Shown: positions 23,410 through 33,300 of the stretch, one piece after another
How positions within the stretch are numbered: the first letter of the stretch is position 1
Layout of the letters: the number at the start of each line of letters is the position of its first letter
From: Cranoglanis bouderius
Lineage: Eukaryota; Chordata; Actinopteri; Siluriformes; Cranoglanididae
NCBI GenBank assembly: GCA_023630585.1
Contig: CM042535.1
Coordinates: 37,358,301-37,422,300 of the forward strand
DNA length: 64,000 bases
Reading direction: 5' to 3'
Program-made: the position numbers and the translations under genes
Notes under the pieces: model-generated
Database searches by the model: none
What the model was told of the DNA's origin: nothing
The model's input: only the letters and a program-made list of their open reading frames with translations

Positions 23410-23830
23410 TTGTTTTATACCACAGCGGACTGTTGATTCATTTTCTATAACAGCAGCTCAGACAGTACTGCAGCTACAAGTCACAGGTTTATATTCATAA
23501 GCTTCTTCTAATACGTTATCGTTTCTATGGTAACAGCTCATTCATAGGGACTTGTACGGCAAACGCTCCACATAAATGGATTAAAAATCGTGTAACTGTT
23601 GATAAGATGTTTACGTAACATTTATGGAAGGAGTCTATTGACAGCTGCTATAACATAAGTGAGAACAGGAACTAACTTGTTTCGTAGACTTTCCTATAGC
23701 TATAGTAAACATGTCTACGAGTGGACAAAATGTACAACGTTCTTTAATTTTAAAACAGGAAATTAGCGTGGTATAAGAGAAATAAATTATTCAGGACATG
23801 CCGTCAAAGGAAAATAATCAACTTCACACT
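23410..23830 (+). mobile_element. Family A repeat, near full length
   Basis: Contains TTGATTCATTTTCTATAACA, ATACGTTATCGTTTCTATGG, GGAAGGAGTCT, TATAACATAAGTGAGAACAGG and GGAAAATAATCAACTTC in family order. It fills most of the gap between the transposase-derived gene and ufsp2. Confidence 0.65.
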
Positions 23831-24099
23831 TCCTTGTCACCGGACGTCTCGTGGTCTTTTAATCCTTACATTATATATCTATTAAAAATAACTATGTAAC
23901 CTACATGTATTCTTTTATACGCCTCTGAACTATAGCAATGTTGTCACTTTGTAGTCTTGCTGTATTACTATAGGAAAAGTTGTACATTTCGTTTATAGTT
24001 CTATTTTTTTAAAAAAAAATCGTACAAACATGTTACACGACATTGAATTTAAACAATTCATGTTTTTACACGTTAGTCAGTCACGTCGTCTTTCCACCT

Positions 24100-24113
24100 G
24101 TTGCCTCAGCAAC
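24100..24113. promoter_or_regulatory. RFX X-box in the ufsp2 promoter
   Basis: GTTGCC-TC-AGCAAC is a perfect X-box, 175 bp before the ufsp2 ATG. It is followed by CCAAT (24130) and the palindrome ATGAATATTCAT (24161-24172). Confidence 0.55.
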
Positions 24114-24287
24114 GCGGTCCCGCCCTCAGCCAATCACATGTCCGGGCTGCGCTCTTCCCTATGAATATTCATGAGCGTTTCGCTAACCCGGAAGAAGCTG
24201 TCACTGTTCTGTTGTGCTACGTCATTCGTAATGGCCGCTTCCTGATGACGCCTGTTGTGCTAGTTTTGGAGATTTTAGCACACAAAA

Positions 24288-26138
24288 ATGGTATGTAATA
24301 TGTTTTTGACGGGAATTCGTCATGGTTTATAAACATTTAATGCGCATATTTGAATAGAATAGCGTGTTTTGTCGACTAAGGTCTGTGGTTAAAGCTATTA
24401 CATGGGCTGAATTACAAATGGCTCGCTACTGCCTATATAAGTGCACTATACAGGGTTTAAAGTTAACCGCGTATGCACACTAGGTAGGGAAGATTTTGTT
24501 CACTATGGAGCCGTTTGAGAGCCTCCGTCTTTACTTATAGTAAATGCTTTCTTTTTACCAGCTGTCACAGTAACTCCAGTTGTATTTGTGTCTCTTTTTG
24601 TATTTTATCAGGTGCTGACAGAAAATAGCAACTTTATTTTCCGACTAAAGGGTGTTTTGGAGTTTTCCTGCCAGCTTGACAGCTCCAGTGGTAAATTGCC
24701 TTGGTTAAATTATAGAGGCTTGCAGATATAACGGTATACCGGGATAAATGAATCTAATTTCAACTAGTGATACCGTTAAAGACGTATTTCCTATAAGATC
24801 GTGTTGTTTGGTTATATTCTAAAATTACCTCAGGCTTGAAGGTCTAGCTGCCATTTCAATCCGTAAAAGTTGGCAAGTAACACAAGGACATTACCGTAAT
24901 TACCCTGACTCAAACACACTAAAATAATGCAGTATGACTAGTGACGGTAACTTGAACTACATGTACTTATTCTCTCTTTCATTTCTTTAGAAGCCCATGG
25001 TCAGAACTCGATCTCTAAAGCCTTCCAGGTTCTCCGCTCCAGAATATCATCGGAGAGTCTGGTGTTTATGGTGTGTAACAGCCCCATCCTGCTGTGGCCC
25101 AACAAGTCTTTCCACTCCACATCGGAGATTCTGAGTAAGGAAACGCCGTGCAGAGACGTCCAGCAGCACATCGAGTGAGTCCCCAGTGTCGGGTCTGACG
25201 TATTTATACGTACGTAGTCCTGCTTGGCGGTAAGGTCAGGTGATGATTTTGTTGCAGCGTCCAAGGTCAAAGCTGTTGTGTTAGTCATTGTCGCATTTTG
25301 TTTGACAGCCTGGGAGATGGGCCGAACAGGAAGTCCTCAAAAAGAAGGGATAAGAAAGATGCCGGTCCTGTGAGTACACATCTCAATCACATGCCGTGTA
25401 GCTCCGCCCCAGTATCTCCTGATTCACAGAACACTACCTCCTCTAAAAGACAAACTTTAAAAAAAAAAAACGTTCTTGGTGCCTCCTGTGGAGCCTAAAA
25501 GTTCACACATTTCCACAACAGGAACATTTTCAGGACCTCTGTACATGTACATGCTTATTTTAATCATCGTTATCACCGACTCTCACGTGCCAAAATCAGG
25601 GAAATGTTTCTCCATGTTGGTCTCTGTGTGTTTTTAGATCATGGTGAACCTGAAGCTGTTGATGGAGGTCACCGAGTCGGGAAGCGGCGGTGCGCTGAGT
25701 CTGTGTAGAGTAACGAAGAAACAGCGGTGTGTGATGATGCCTCTCTGCGTGGACTGTGTGATCAACGCAGGCGGCCATGACACTCTCGGCTCGTGAGTGG
25801 AAAAGATTCACTTGAAAACCAGATTTTATTTTTTTTACAAATCAGTACCGGTCTTTCCAACGATCCAATACTGAAGGTATAAATGTGAAAATTGGAGTAG
25901 TATGCTTTTGTGCTGATCCTGATATTTCTCTGTCTTGCAGTGTGTGTTCAGGCCTGGTGGCGGCGCTGCACGCTCAGCTCTCAGACATGGAGCAAACGGT
26001 GCTTAAATACAGGAAGGACAGGACTCTGCCCGTACCTCAGCCTTTTCACTTTCAGCTGCCTGCGTCTGACCGCCTGCTCACTGTTACTTATCCTGCTGGG
26101 GTAACGGACGATCAGCTGCTGTCTGTCAGAGAGGCAAG

Positions 26139-26194
<56 letters not shown>

Positions 26195-29100
26195 GTATAC
26201 TGGTATATAGCCTCATATATAATGTGTGATTATATAATATGTCCACAGTCATGTTTTTGCTACTTTTGCCTTCCTATTTGTTTAGAGTAGGTCATTTTTG
26301 CTACTTTCACCTTGTTTTTTTGTTTAGGTTAGGCCTGTTTTGTTATTTTCCTCTTTATTGTTTGTTTAGAGTTGGTTATTTGTGTAATTTCTGTATTGTT
26401 TTCTTGTTTAGAGTAGGTAATTTATACTACTTTTGCCTTGGGTTTTGTTTGGAGAAGGTCATTATTGTTACTTTTGCCTTGGGTTTTGTTTAGAGTGGGT
26501 CATTATTGTTACTTTTGCCTTGGTTTTTGTTTGGAGAAGGCCATTTTTATTACTTTCACTTCGTTTTGTATTTAGGTTAGGTCCGTTTTTTTTTTTTTTT
26601 TTTTTTAGAGTTGGTTATTTTTGTTGTTTTCATCATTTTTTCCCCCCCTAAAAAGTAGATTTGTTGTTTTTGTCTTGTTTTTTGTTTTGACAAGGTCATT
26701 TTTGTTACTTTCATCCTGTTTTTTTGTTTAGGTTAGGTCCGTTTTGTTATTTTTTTTTCCTTTGTTTTTTTTTTTTTTGTTTAGAGTTGCTTATTTTTGT
26801 CTTGACAAAAAAAAAATAATAATAATACGATATGATGTTATAATTCTTCGATTCGTATAAAACGTTCTCTTAAACCCAGGAGCTGCACAGGAAGCACGAC
26901 TTGCTCAGTGACCGGCCGTATTTCCGGCGCGCCAACACCTTCCACTTCCCAGACGAGCCCTATAAAGATGGCTACCTGCGCAATCCACACGCACACCTCA
27001 CCGCTCCCAGTATAGAGGACGCCAAGGTGACGTCACACCGTAAAGTTAAACATTAGCGCACTTACTGTAGACAGAACTATCCTACACAAAATAAATCCCC
27101 CCTTCCTAATTTCTCTCTGTTTTTGTCCTCCAGCTGTACATGGTGCGTGGCGTGTACAGTTATCATCACTACATGCAGGACCGGGTGGATGATAACGGGT
27201 GGGGCTGTGCGTATCGCTCACTACAGACCATCTGCTCCTGGTTCCAACAGCAGGGCTACACCGAGAAAACCGTCCCTACACACAAGCAGATACAACAGGT
27301 ACACACACACACACACACACACACATCATTAGCGGTGCACAATTTTATTATAATCGTGTATTTTTGACTTGCTCAATGAATTAAACATTGTCAGTGACAG
27401 CCCGTATTTGGTGTTTATGGTTTTATGGTGGCTTATTTATTAATTTGCAGTGTGTGTGTGTGTGTGTGTGTGTAGGCTCTGGTGGACGTAGGCGATAAGG
27501 AACCTTCCTTTGTGGGTTCTCGTCAGTGGATCGGCTCCATCGAGGTGCAGGCTGTGCTCAACCAGCTGCTGGGAGTCAGCTCAAAGATCCTGTTCGTCAG
27601 GTACATCACCTGCGTGTGTGTCTTACCATTATAGATCTATTTCGGTGGCATACATTTGCACTTACTGTTGCAAGTTTGCACATTACTATGACAGTGAAGG
27701 ACGTCCCTACTAAACGTGGGTGGAGCCAACGTATAATTTGATCAACCAATCAGAAACATAACCAGATGACATCACTACAGTAGTTTATAACCAAAATCTT
27801 TTTGGAGACTGTTATATGTAGCACTGGATTTTAAAAAATGTTTTTTTTTTTTTTTTACTGATGAACGATTGATTTGAACGATTTGTGAATTTCTTCTCTT
27901 GATGTAGTCGTGGATCTGAGCTGGCTTCCAAAGGCCGAGAGCTGGCCAATCACTTCCAGACCGAAGGCACACCCATCATGATCGGTGAGTCAAGTGTCTC
28001 TACGTTCTAATTCTTAATGCTAATGCTAATAATTAAAGATGAATTCACTTATCTTGCTTGCGGGGGCGCTTGTGAGCGTACACTGTCCGGTGGATTCGCA
28101 GACTGGCAAAGCGAGCTCACCGAAAGCACCAAGGATCTCCTGTTACTTCCTTCCAAGCTTTATTTTACTTCATAATGTCTCTTCACACATTTACTGAGAG
28201 GGTCGTATATGACAGGATAAGACATAAGATAAACAGGAAATGGGAACTAACTGAAGGTAGGAACTAAAGTTGCGAGTGGGGGAACTGAGGAAACATCAGA
28301 CCATAGAATTGGTCTGAGGAATCATTCAAGCTGATCGTTTGGATTTGTTGCTTTACAGAGTCGTACCTAATTTGCATAGAATTGATAAAACATAGGGACC
28401 ATGTGAATGAATTACTGCGTACATAATCAGGTGATACATTTCAATTTTTTTTTCCTTTTTGTCCGTAACAAAAGGAGGGGGCGTCCTGGCGCACACCATC
28501 CTCGGCGTGGCCTGGAGCGAGACCAGCGGACAGATCCGCTTCCTCATCCTCGATCCACACTACACAGGAGGGGAGGACCTACAGACCATCACTGATAAGG
28601 TATGACTGACAACATTGCCACCCAATCAGCACACTGAGTCTGGTTACATACGAGAATTGCTGAGTTGTGGATCTGTTTAGCCCTGATTATAAGATGAGAA
28701 ATCACGAGGAAGTATCGGGGCTGAAAGCAACAAATTCTAGTCGATTAAAATGCAAGTGAATCCATATAATCACAGATCGACAGTGTTATTGGTTGGAGTT
28801 CATTTTTGTTACTTTCGCATGTGTTTTTGTTTAGAGTAGATCATCTTTTTATTGGGTTTTAGCCTATTTTGGTTGCCCGACTTGTTTATTGTTCAACACC
28901 GAGCATTTTTATTACTTCTGCCTGTTTTTTGTTTAGAGTAGATCATTTGTTACTTTCGCCTGTTTTATTTGTTTAGAGTAGGTCATTTTTTGATACTTTC
29001 ACCTGTTTTTTGTTTAGAGTAGGTCAGTTTTTGTTACATTTGCCTGTTTTTTATTTAGAGTAGGTCATTTTTTTAATGCTTTCGCCTGTTTTTTGTTTAG

Positions 29101-29985
29101 AGTAGGTCATTTTTTGTTACATTTACCTGTTTTTTGTTTAGAGTAGGTCATTTTTGTGCCCTTTGCCTGTTTATTTGTTTAGAGTAGGTCATTTTTTTTG
29201 TTACTTTCGCCTGTTTTTTCTGTCTATCGTCGATTGTTTTGCCATTAATCATGTCACTTCGAAAATACATCAACCTACTCAGTTTTAATCAAACTTTTTT
29301 TTTTTTATCAAATCAAATGACAACTTTTTAAAAAATTTACTTGCATTTTAATCAGCTACATTTTTACTCGATTTGCATGTCCACCAAAATATGAGCAAGA
29401 AGGGGAAATTTAATCTGACATGATATTCCATCACATTAAAAAAAAAAAAAAAAAAAAAAAAAAGTCATGCACCATGTACACACCATGTACACACATCCTG
29501 TAATCACACTTCCTTTTCAGAAACTAACCCCTTCAATCCCGTGAGAAATTCACTGTATTTAATTCCTCTGGTATTTTCACAGCTCAGTGATCTGATAAGG
29601 AAACATCACCTTTTATCAACACATTTGGAAAAGTTTTGAGTCGAGCGATTACTCAACCATGACCTCGGTTAAGTCTCTCAGTTCAGGTAGCATTCTGACT
29701 GTGTGTTAGCAAGTTAGCTGCTCGCTTCCTGATGGTAGTCTTTAAAAGTGAGAGAGAGTGTGTGTGTGTGATGGGGGTTGGGGGTGGGGGTTTGGGGGGG
29801 ACGACACCACACCAAAAACCTTCACTGGGTGTCATTCTATTCGAGCTGTGTGTGTGATCGTGAGAATGATAACGGATGAAACCATGCGCTTGTACTGGCA
29901 GGCCGGAAGCAGCATCACCTCTACTGACAGTTTCACTATAACGTTTGATTTATCCTTAAAATACTCTAACTTTAGATAATGCAAT

Positions 29986-30025
<40 letters not shown>

Positions 30026-30265
30026 TTTTAAATGGGTTAGGATACAAATTCAAATGCACTTTGCTGTTTTTTTTAAGTAGATAATAATACAACCTTTACT
30101 AAATGAAATATGTATATGCCTCCCTGTCAGAGATGGTGTACTGCACAAATTTCTGTTTGTGTGTGTGTGTGTGTACAGGGCTGGTGTGGATGGAAGGGAC
30201 CGGACTTCTGGGATCAGAATGCCTACTACAACCTCTGCCTTCCGCAAACACCGAAAATCATCTGA
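24288..30265 (+). CDS. ufsp2: Ufm1-specific protease 2
   Basis: Cysteine protease that matures UFM1 and removes it from substrates at the ER. Twelve coding exons: 24288-24290 (ATG only), 24612-24690, 24991-25174, 25309-25369, 25638-25792, 25941-26133, 26880-27026, 27134-27298, 27476-27600, 27908-27984, 28475-28599, 30179-30265. They splice to 466 residues; human UFSP2 has 469. The catalytic cysteine is C299 in DDNGWGCAYRSLQT. The D423-P-H425 motif supplies Asp and His. YxYHHYMQDR, FVGSRQWIGSIE and GGGVLAHTILGVAW match the family closely. Intron 6 appears to use a GC donor (GAG|GCAAGA). Intron 8 starts with CA and ends with TG repeats. Introns 6 and 11 share one T-rich minisatellite. The one-codon first exon follows short upstream reading frames at 24161 and 24231. 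AATAAA at 30479. Fully intact. Confidence 0.95.
26138..26191. repeat. (AC)n directly after the ufsp2 exon 6 donor
   Basis: A pure CA tract starting about five bases after the GC-type donor at 26134-26135. Confidence 0.9.
26260..26800. repeat. T-rich ~40-bp minisatellite in ufsp2 intron 6
   Basis: Irregular copies of a unit like TTTAGAGTAGGTCATTTTTG followed by TTACTTTTGCCTTGTTTTTTG, with poly-T expansions near 26588 and 26765. The same unit recurs in intron 11. Open frames through it are artefacts. Confidence 0.8.
27299..27326. repeat. (AC)n at the 5' end of ufsp2 intron 8
   Basis: The donor GTACACACAC... merges with a CA tract. Its complement (TG) ends the same 177-bp intron. Confidence 0.85.
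27450..27475. repeat. (TG)n forming the acceptor of ufsp2 intron 8
   Basis: The TG tract runs straight into TGTAG, the acceptor of exon 9. Confidence 0.85.
28795..29225. repeat. T-rich ~42-bp minisatellite in ufsp2 intron 11
   Basis: About ten copies of TTTAGAGTAGGTCATTTTTT plus GTTACTTTCGCCTGTTTTTT, the same unit as in intron 6. A poly-A run follows at about 29439-29463. Confidence 0.8.
29987..30023. repeat. (CA)n microsatellite
   Basis: A CA tract in ufsp2 intron 11. A short TG tract (30159-30175) abuts the exon 12 acceptor downstream, so complementary tracts again occur in one intron. Confidence 0.9.
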
Positions 30266-30478
30266 GAGTCCGCAGCGTTAATCTAACAAGGACAGTTTTA
30301 ATTTCAGAGACATAAAAACACCAAAACACAGCAGACTTCATTCCTCCATTTTGTAAATGGTTCAGCCAGTGTTGTCTTTGCTACAACAGAATTCTGTCTC
30401 CAGGCTACCTTAACCCAGAACGCTCAGACGTCAGTACGGTAGCATGCTGTTGTTGACTTCTTCTCAAGACTTGGTGGT

Positions 30479-30484
30479 AATAAA
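30479..30484 (+). terminator. Poly(A) signal of ufsp2
   Basis: AATAAA 214 bases after the ufsp2 stop codon. Confidence 0.55.
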
Positions 30485-30559
30485 TTGATTTACTGAGCAA
30501 TTTTCTGCACACAGTTTCCTCTGAATCGTACTAATTAACTAACGAGCTAGCTGGTAATA

Positions 30560-30850
30560 CACAGTGGTGCTTGAAAGTTTGTGAATTTTTCTACGTTTGA
30601 AAACACCCGACTCTAATTTCACCTTCAGATTAACTGCTAATCCTAGAGGTTCACATACTTTTGCCGCACACAGATATGTGATGTTGGATCATTTTCCTGA
30701 ATAAGTAAATGAGAAGGTCTCGTTTGTTTAATTGGGTTCTCTTTATCTGCTTTTTAGGACGTCAGAAAATCTGACGGTTTTGGGTGATATTTCATATATG
30801 CAGATACACGGATACTCTGAAGGGTTCACAAACTTTCAAGCACCACTGTG
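30560..30850. mobile_element. MITE with perfect terminal inverted repeats
   Basis: The 26-bp left end, beginning CACAGTGGTGCTTGAAAGTT (30560-30585), is perfectly mirrored at 30825-30850. The ~290-bp interior is non-coding. The TA before the left end suggests TA target duplication, as in Tc1/mariner elements. I recall similar ends as common in fish genomes. Confidence 0.8.
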
Positions 30851-31084
30851 TGGTCCTTAATATAAAAAACGTATGTGAAACTTAGTTGTGAAAAGTATTT
30901 TAGTGCACCTGTTCACATTTATAAACCGCTTTATCCACTATCCGTCTCCTTAAAGTATTTTGCATATTGTTTCGCTCTCGATAAGCGAGTCTGAATGCAA
31001 GTGTAAGAGCTAGCTAACACTCGTAACATAACGTAAAACATTTAACATAACATGACATAAGCATTCGTAATTTGACCTGTAAGG

Positions 31085-31800
31085 TCGCTAATACTGATAA
31101 TACCACAGCGTTGGCCAATTCTGGATTCTGATTGGCCGGAAGGTGTTCATTCATTTTCTATAACAGCAGCTCTGACAACAGCGCCAGTTAATTCCTGTCG
31201 CAGGTTTATATTAATGCCGTTGTTCTGGGCGGGACTTGTATGGTGGATGATCTACACGACCTAACGCTAATAAAAAAAAACAAACAAACAAAAAAAACAA
31301 CTATTTTATTATTTAACAAAGGAAATACCACTCAATAGTTTGTTGAAGCTTTCTATAAGGAGGTGTTTATTTAACATTTATGGAAGGAGTCTCCAGTGTC
31401 AGCGGTTTGTAACAGTCAGAGCTAAAGCTGTAACTTTTCCGACATCTTCAGGACGGAGGAGTTGTTCTTTCACAGTAACACGGCCACCTTCGTTTAAAAA
31501 AAAAATAAAAAATTTTATTATTAACTTCAAGAAAGGAAATAAAGAGAGGCTGGTGAGGGAACGACCGATTATAGCTGCTATAGCGTAAGTGATAACATGA
31601 ACTAACTTGTTCTACAACATTTAATGTAACTGTAAACTGATTTAAAAAAACATTTAATACATTTTTTTTTAAAAATGCAATCACTGTGCTTTAAGAGGAA
31701 TAAAATACTTCAGGACGTGTTGCTATAGGAAGATGATCCACTTCGGTGTGGCAGTGGATCACACCACGGCATTATTGTTTATTTTCCTGTAACAGCACAA
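31085..31800 (+). mobile_element. Family A repeat, long copy
   Basis: Starts GATTCTGATTGGCCGGAAGG, contains GGAAGGAGTCTCCAGTGTCA at about 31382, TATAGCTGCTATAGCGTAAG, and the terminal TTGTTTATTTTCCTGTAACA block. It is interrupted by short A-runs and occupies most of the ufsp2-cfap97 gap. Confidence 0.65.
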
Positions 31801-31944
31801 CATGGATACTTTTATTCTTTATTTAGTTAGTTAGTTAGCTCGGAAGTTATTATATTATGGGTTTGACTGTGACAAGGGGCTTGAAAAGGCTTAAATTAAG
31901 TTTATATACAGTATAGTGCGCTCTGTTTCCGGTTTTGTTTTGCT

Positions 31945-31958
31945 GCGCCCTCTGCTGG
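31945..31958 (-). promoter_or_regulatory. CTCF-like motif upstream of cfap97
   Basis: GCGCCCTCTGCTGG is the reverse complement of CCAGCAGAGGGCGC, a very good CTCF core, in minus orientation. Confidence 0.5.
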
Positions 31959-31994
31959 ACGCTTCCGCATTATATTAAGTTGAATTAAATTACA

Positions 31995-32205
31995 CAGCGG
32001 CCCCCGGTTGCGGAAGTGACGTTGCTTAGTTACCGTCGCTAAGGAAACCCACTCCGTATCCACTACTTAGCAAGCTGTCGCTTGTTTAGTTAGCAGCGTT
32101 TTCGCTTTGAGTCTCTCTCACACACAGAACCCAGCGGAAATGGTGTGTTGTCGTGTTTCCTCGCCGAGGCTGCAGGTTCATTTGTACGAGTTTCCGCTTT
32201 AAAGG
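31995..32205 (+). promoter_or_regulatory. cfap97 promoter and non-coding first exon
   Basis: A GC-rich patch with CRE-like GTGACGTTG and two RFX-type half-sites (GTTGCT-TA-GTTACC at about 32023-32036, arranged as a direct repeat, so not a full X-box). A probable 5' UTR exon ends at AAAG|GTAAGG (donor at 32205-32206). The next acceptor (TCTTTAG) at 33253 leads to the ATG exon. Confidence 0.4.
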
Positions 32206-33004
32206 TAAGGTTTGTCTTGGTTAGCTTTAGCTGCACCGCTACGGACCTGTTAAAAATGTGGACGAATCCCGGATAGGTGTGTACTCCCTATATAGGTGCA
32301 CTATACGTGGTGGGAGATACTGTGTTTTTGACGCTGAGTGTGAGGGACTTTTAGTGCAGTTTGGGATGCGGTGTCAGTTGGCGTCGGCGTGCTGTTAATT
32401 CAGCATTATTTCCACTTTGTGTCGTTATTTTATTAGGTTTAATGCTAGCTGCACGCGATGTTAGTTCATTTATTGAGAAACAGACACTTCGTAAGTGAAA
32501 TGTTTGGTCAGCTGTGTTGTTGGAAACCTCAGCTAGCTTAATATTTAACTAACTAGCTGGCGTGGCATAGAAACCATTCCCTCAGGTTTTCTCCAGAGCA
32601 TCAACCTTTTTATTTATTTTCCCTCAGCTTCAATTAGACCACCGTTTCCCCCCCAAACCAACGTGTAGTCTTTCTAACCCAGTATTTTCATTAATGTATG
32701 ATTTAATATATGACGTTTAGTTTTTCTTCGTCTTTCCTCGTCCTTGTTTTAACCAAAACTTTACTATAATGGTTAAAACAAACAACAACAACCTGTGAGC
32801 TGAAGACGTCAAAAAAAACCAAAACATTTTGCGTTGTTGACAGGCGAACAGTTAGGTTCTAAAATATAGGAGCCAATCAGGTTCCAGTATGCAAATCAAG
32901 GCAGAGCAACAGGGGGTGGAGCATGTGGGGGTTCAGGGTGTCTAAAATTAGCATATTTATAGAATCCAGATATCTTGAGGAGTGTTATAGAGTGTTTGTG
33001 GTAC

Positions 33005-33245
33005 TAATATATGTCCTATCTAGCCTCAGATTCATGTTCTTGGCTGACAGGAGTGCAACCTGATATGGTCTTCTGCTGTAGTAGCTTCTGTAGCCCAACT
33101 TCCTCAGGGTTCTACATGTTGTATGCATTCTGTGATGCTTTTCTGCTCACCACAGTTATAAAGAGTGTTTCATTATTGTAGCCTTCCTGTCAGCTTGAAC
33201 CAGTCTAGCCTTTCTCCTCTGACTTTTCTCATCAACAATTTTTGG
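33005..33245 (-). mobile_element. Tc1-like transposase fragment, degraded
   Basis: The minus strand reads VDEKSQRRKARLVQADRKAT and then breaks up, a Tc1-family N-terminal transposase pattern. It is about 240 bp and matches the longer degraded copy at 53565-53960. It lies in cfap97 intron 1, just before the ATG exon. Confidence 0.6.
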
Positions 33246-33300
33246 TCTTTAGACGGTGAAAGAGGGCTCATCTGAAGGAAAAAAAAAAAAAAAGCTAACA

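Noticed and set aside
32023..32036. Full X-box in the cfap97 promoter
   Set aside because: GTTGCT and GTTACC are both left-type half-sites in direct repeat; the inverted arrangement needed for a consensus X-box is missing.
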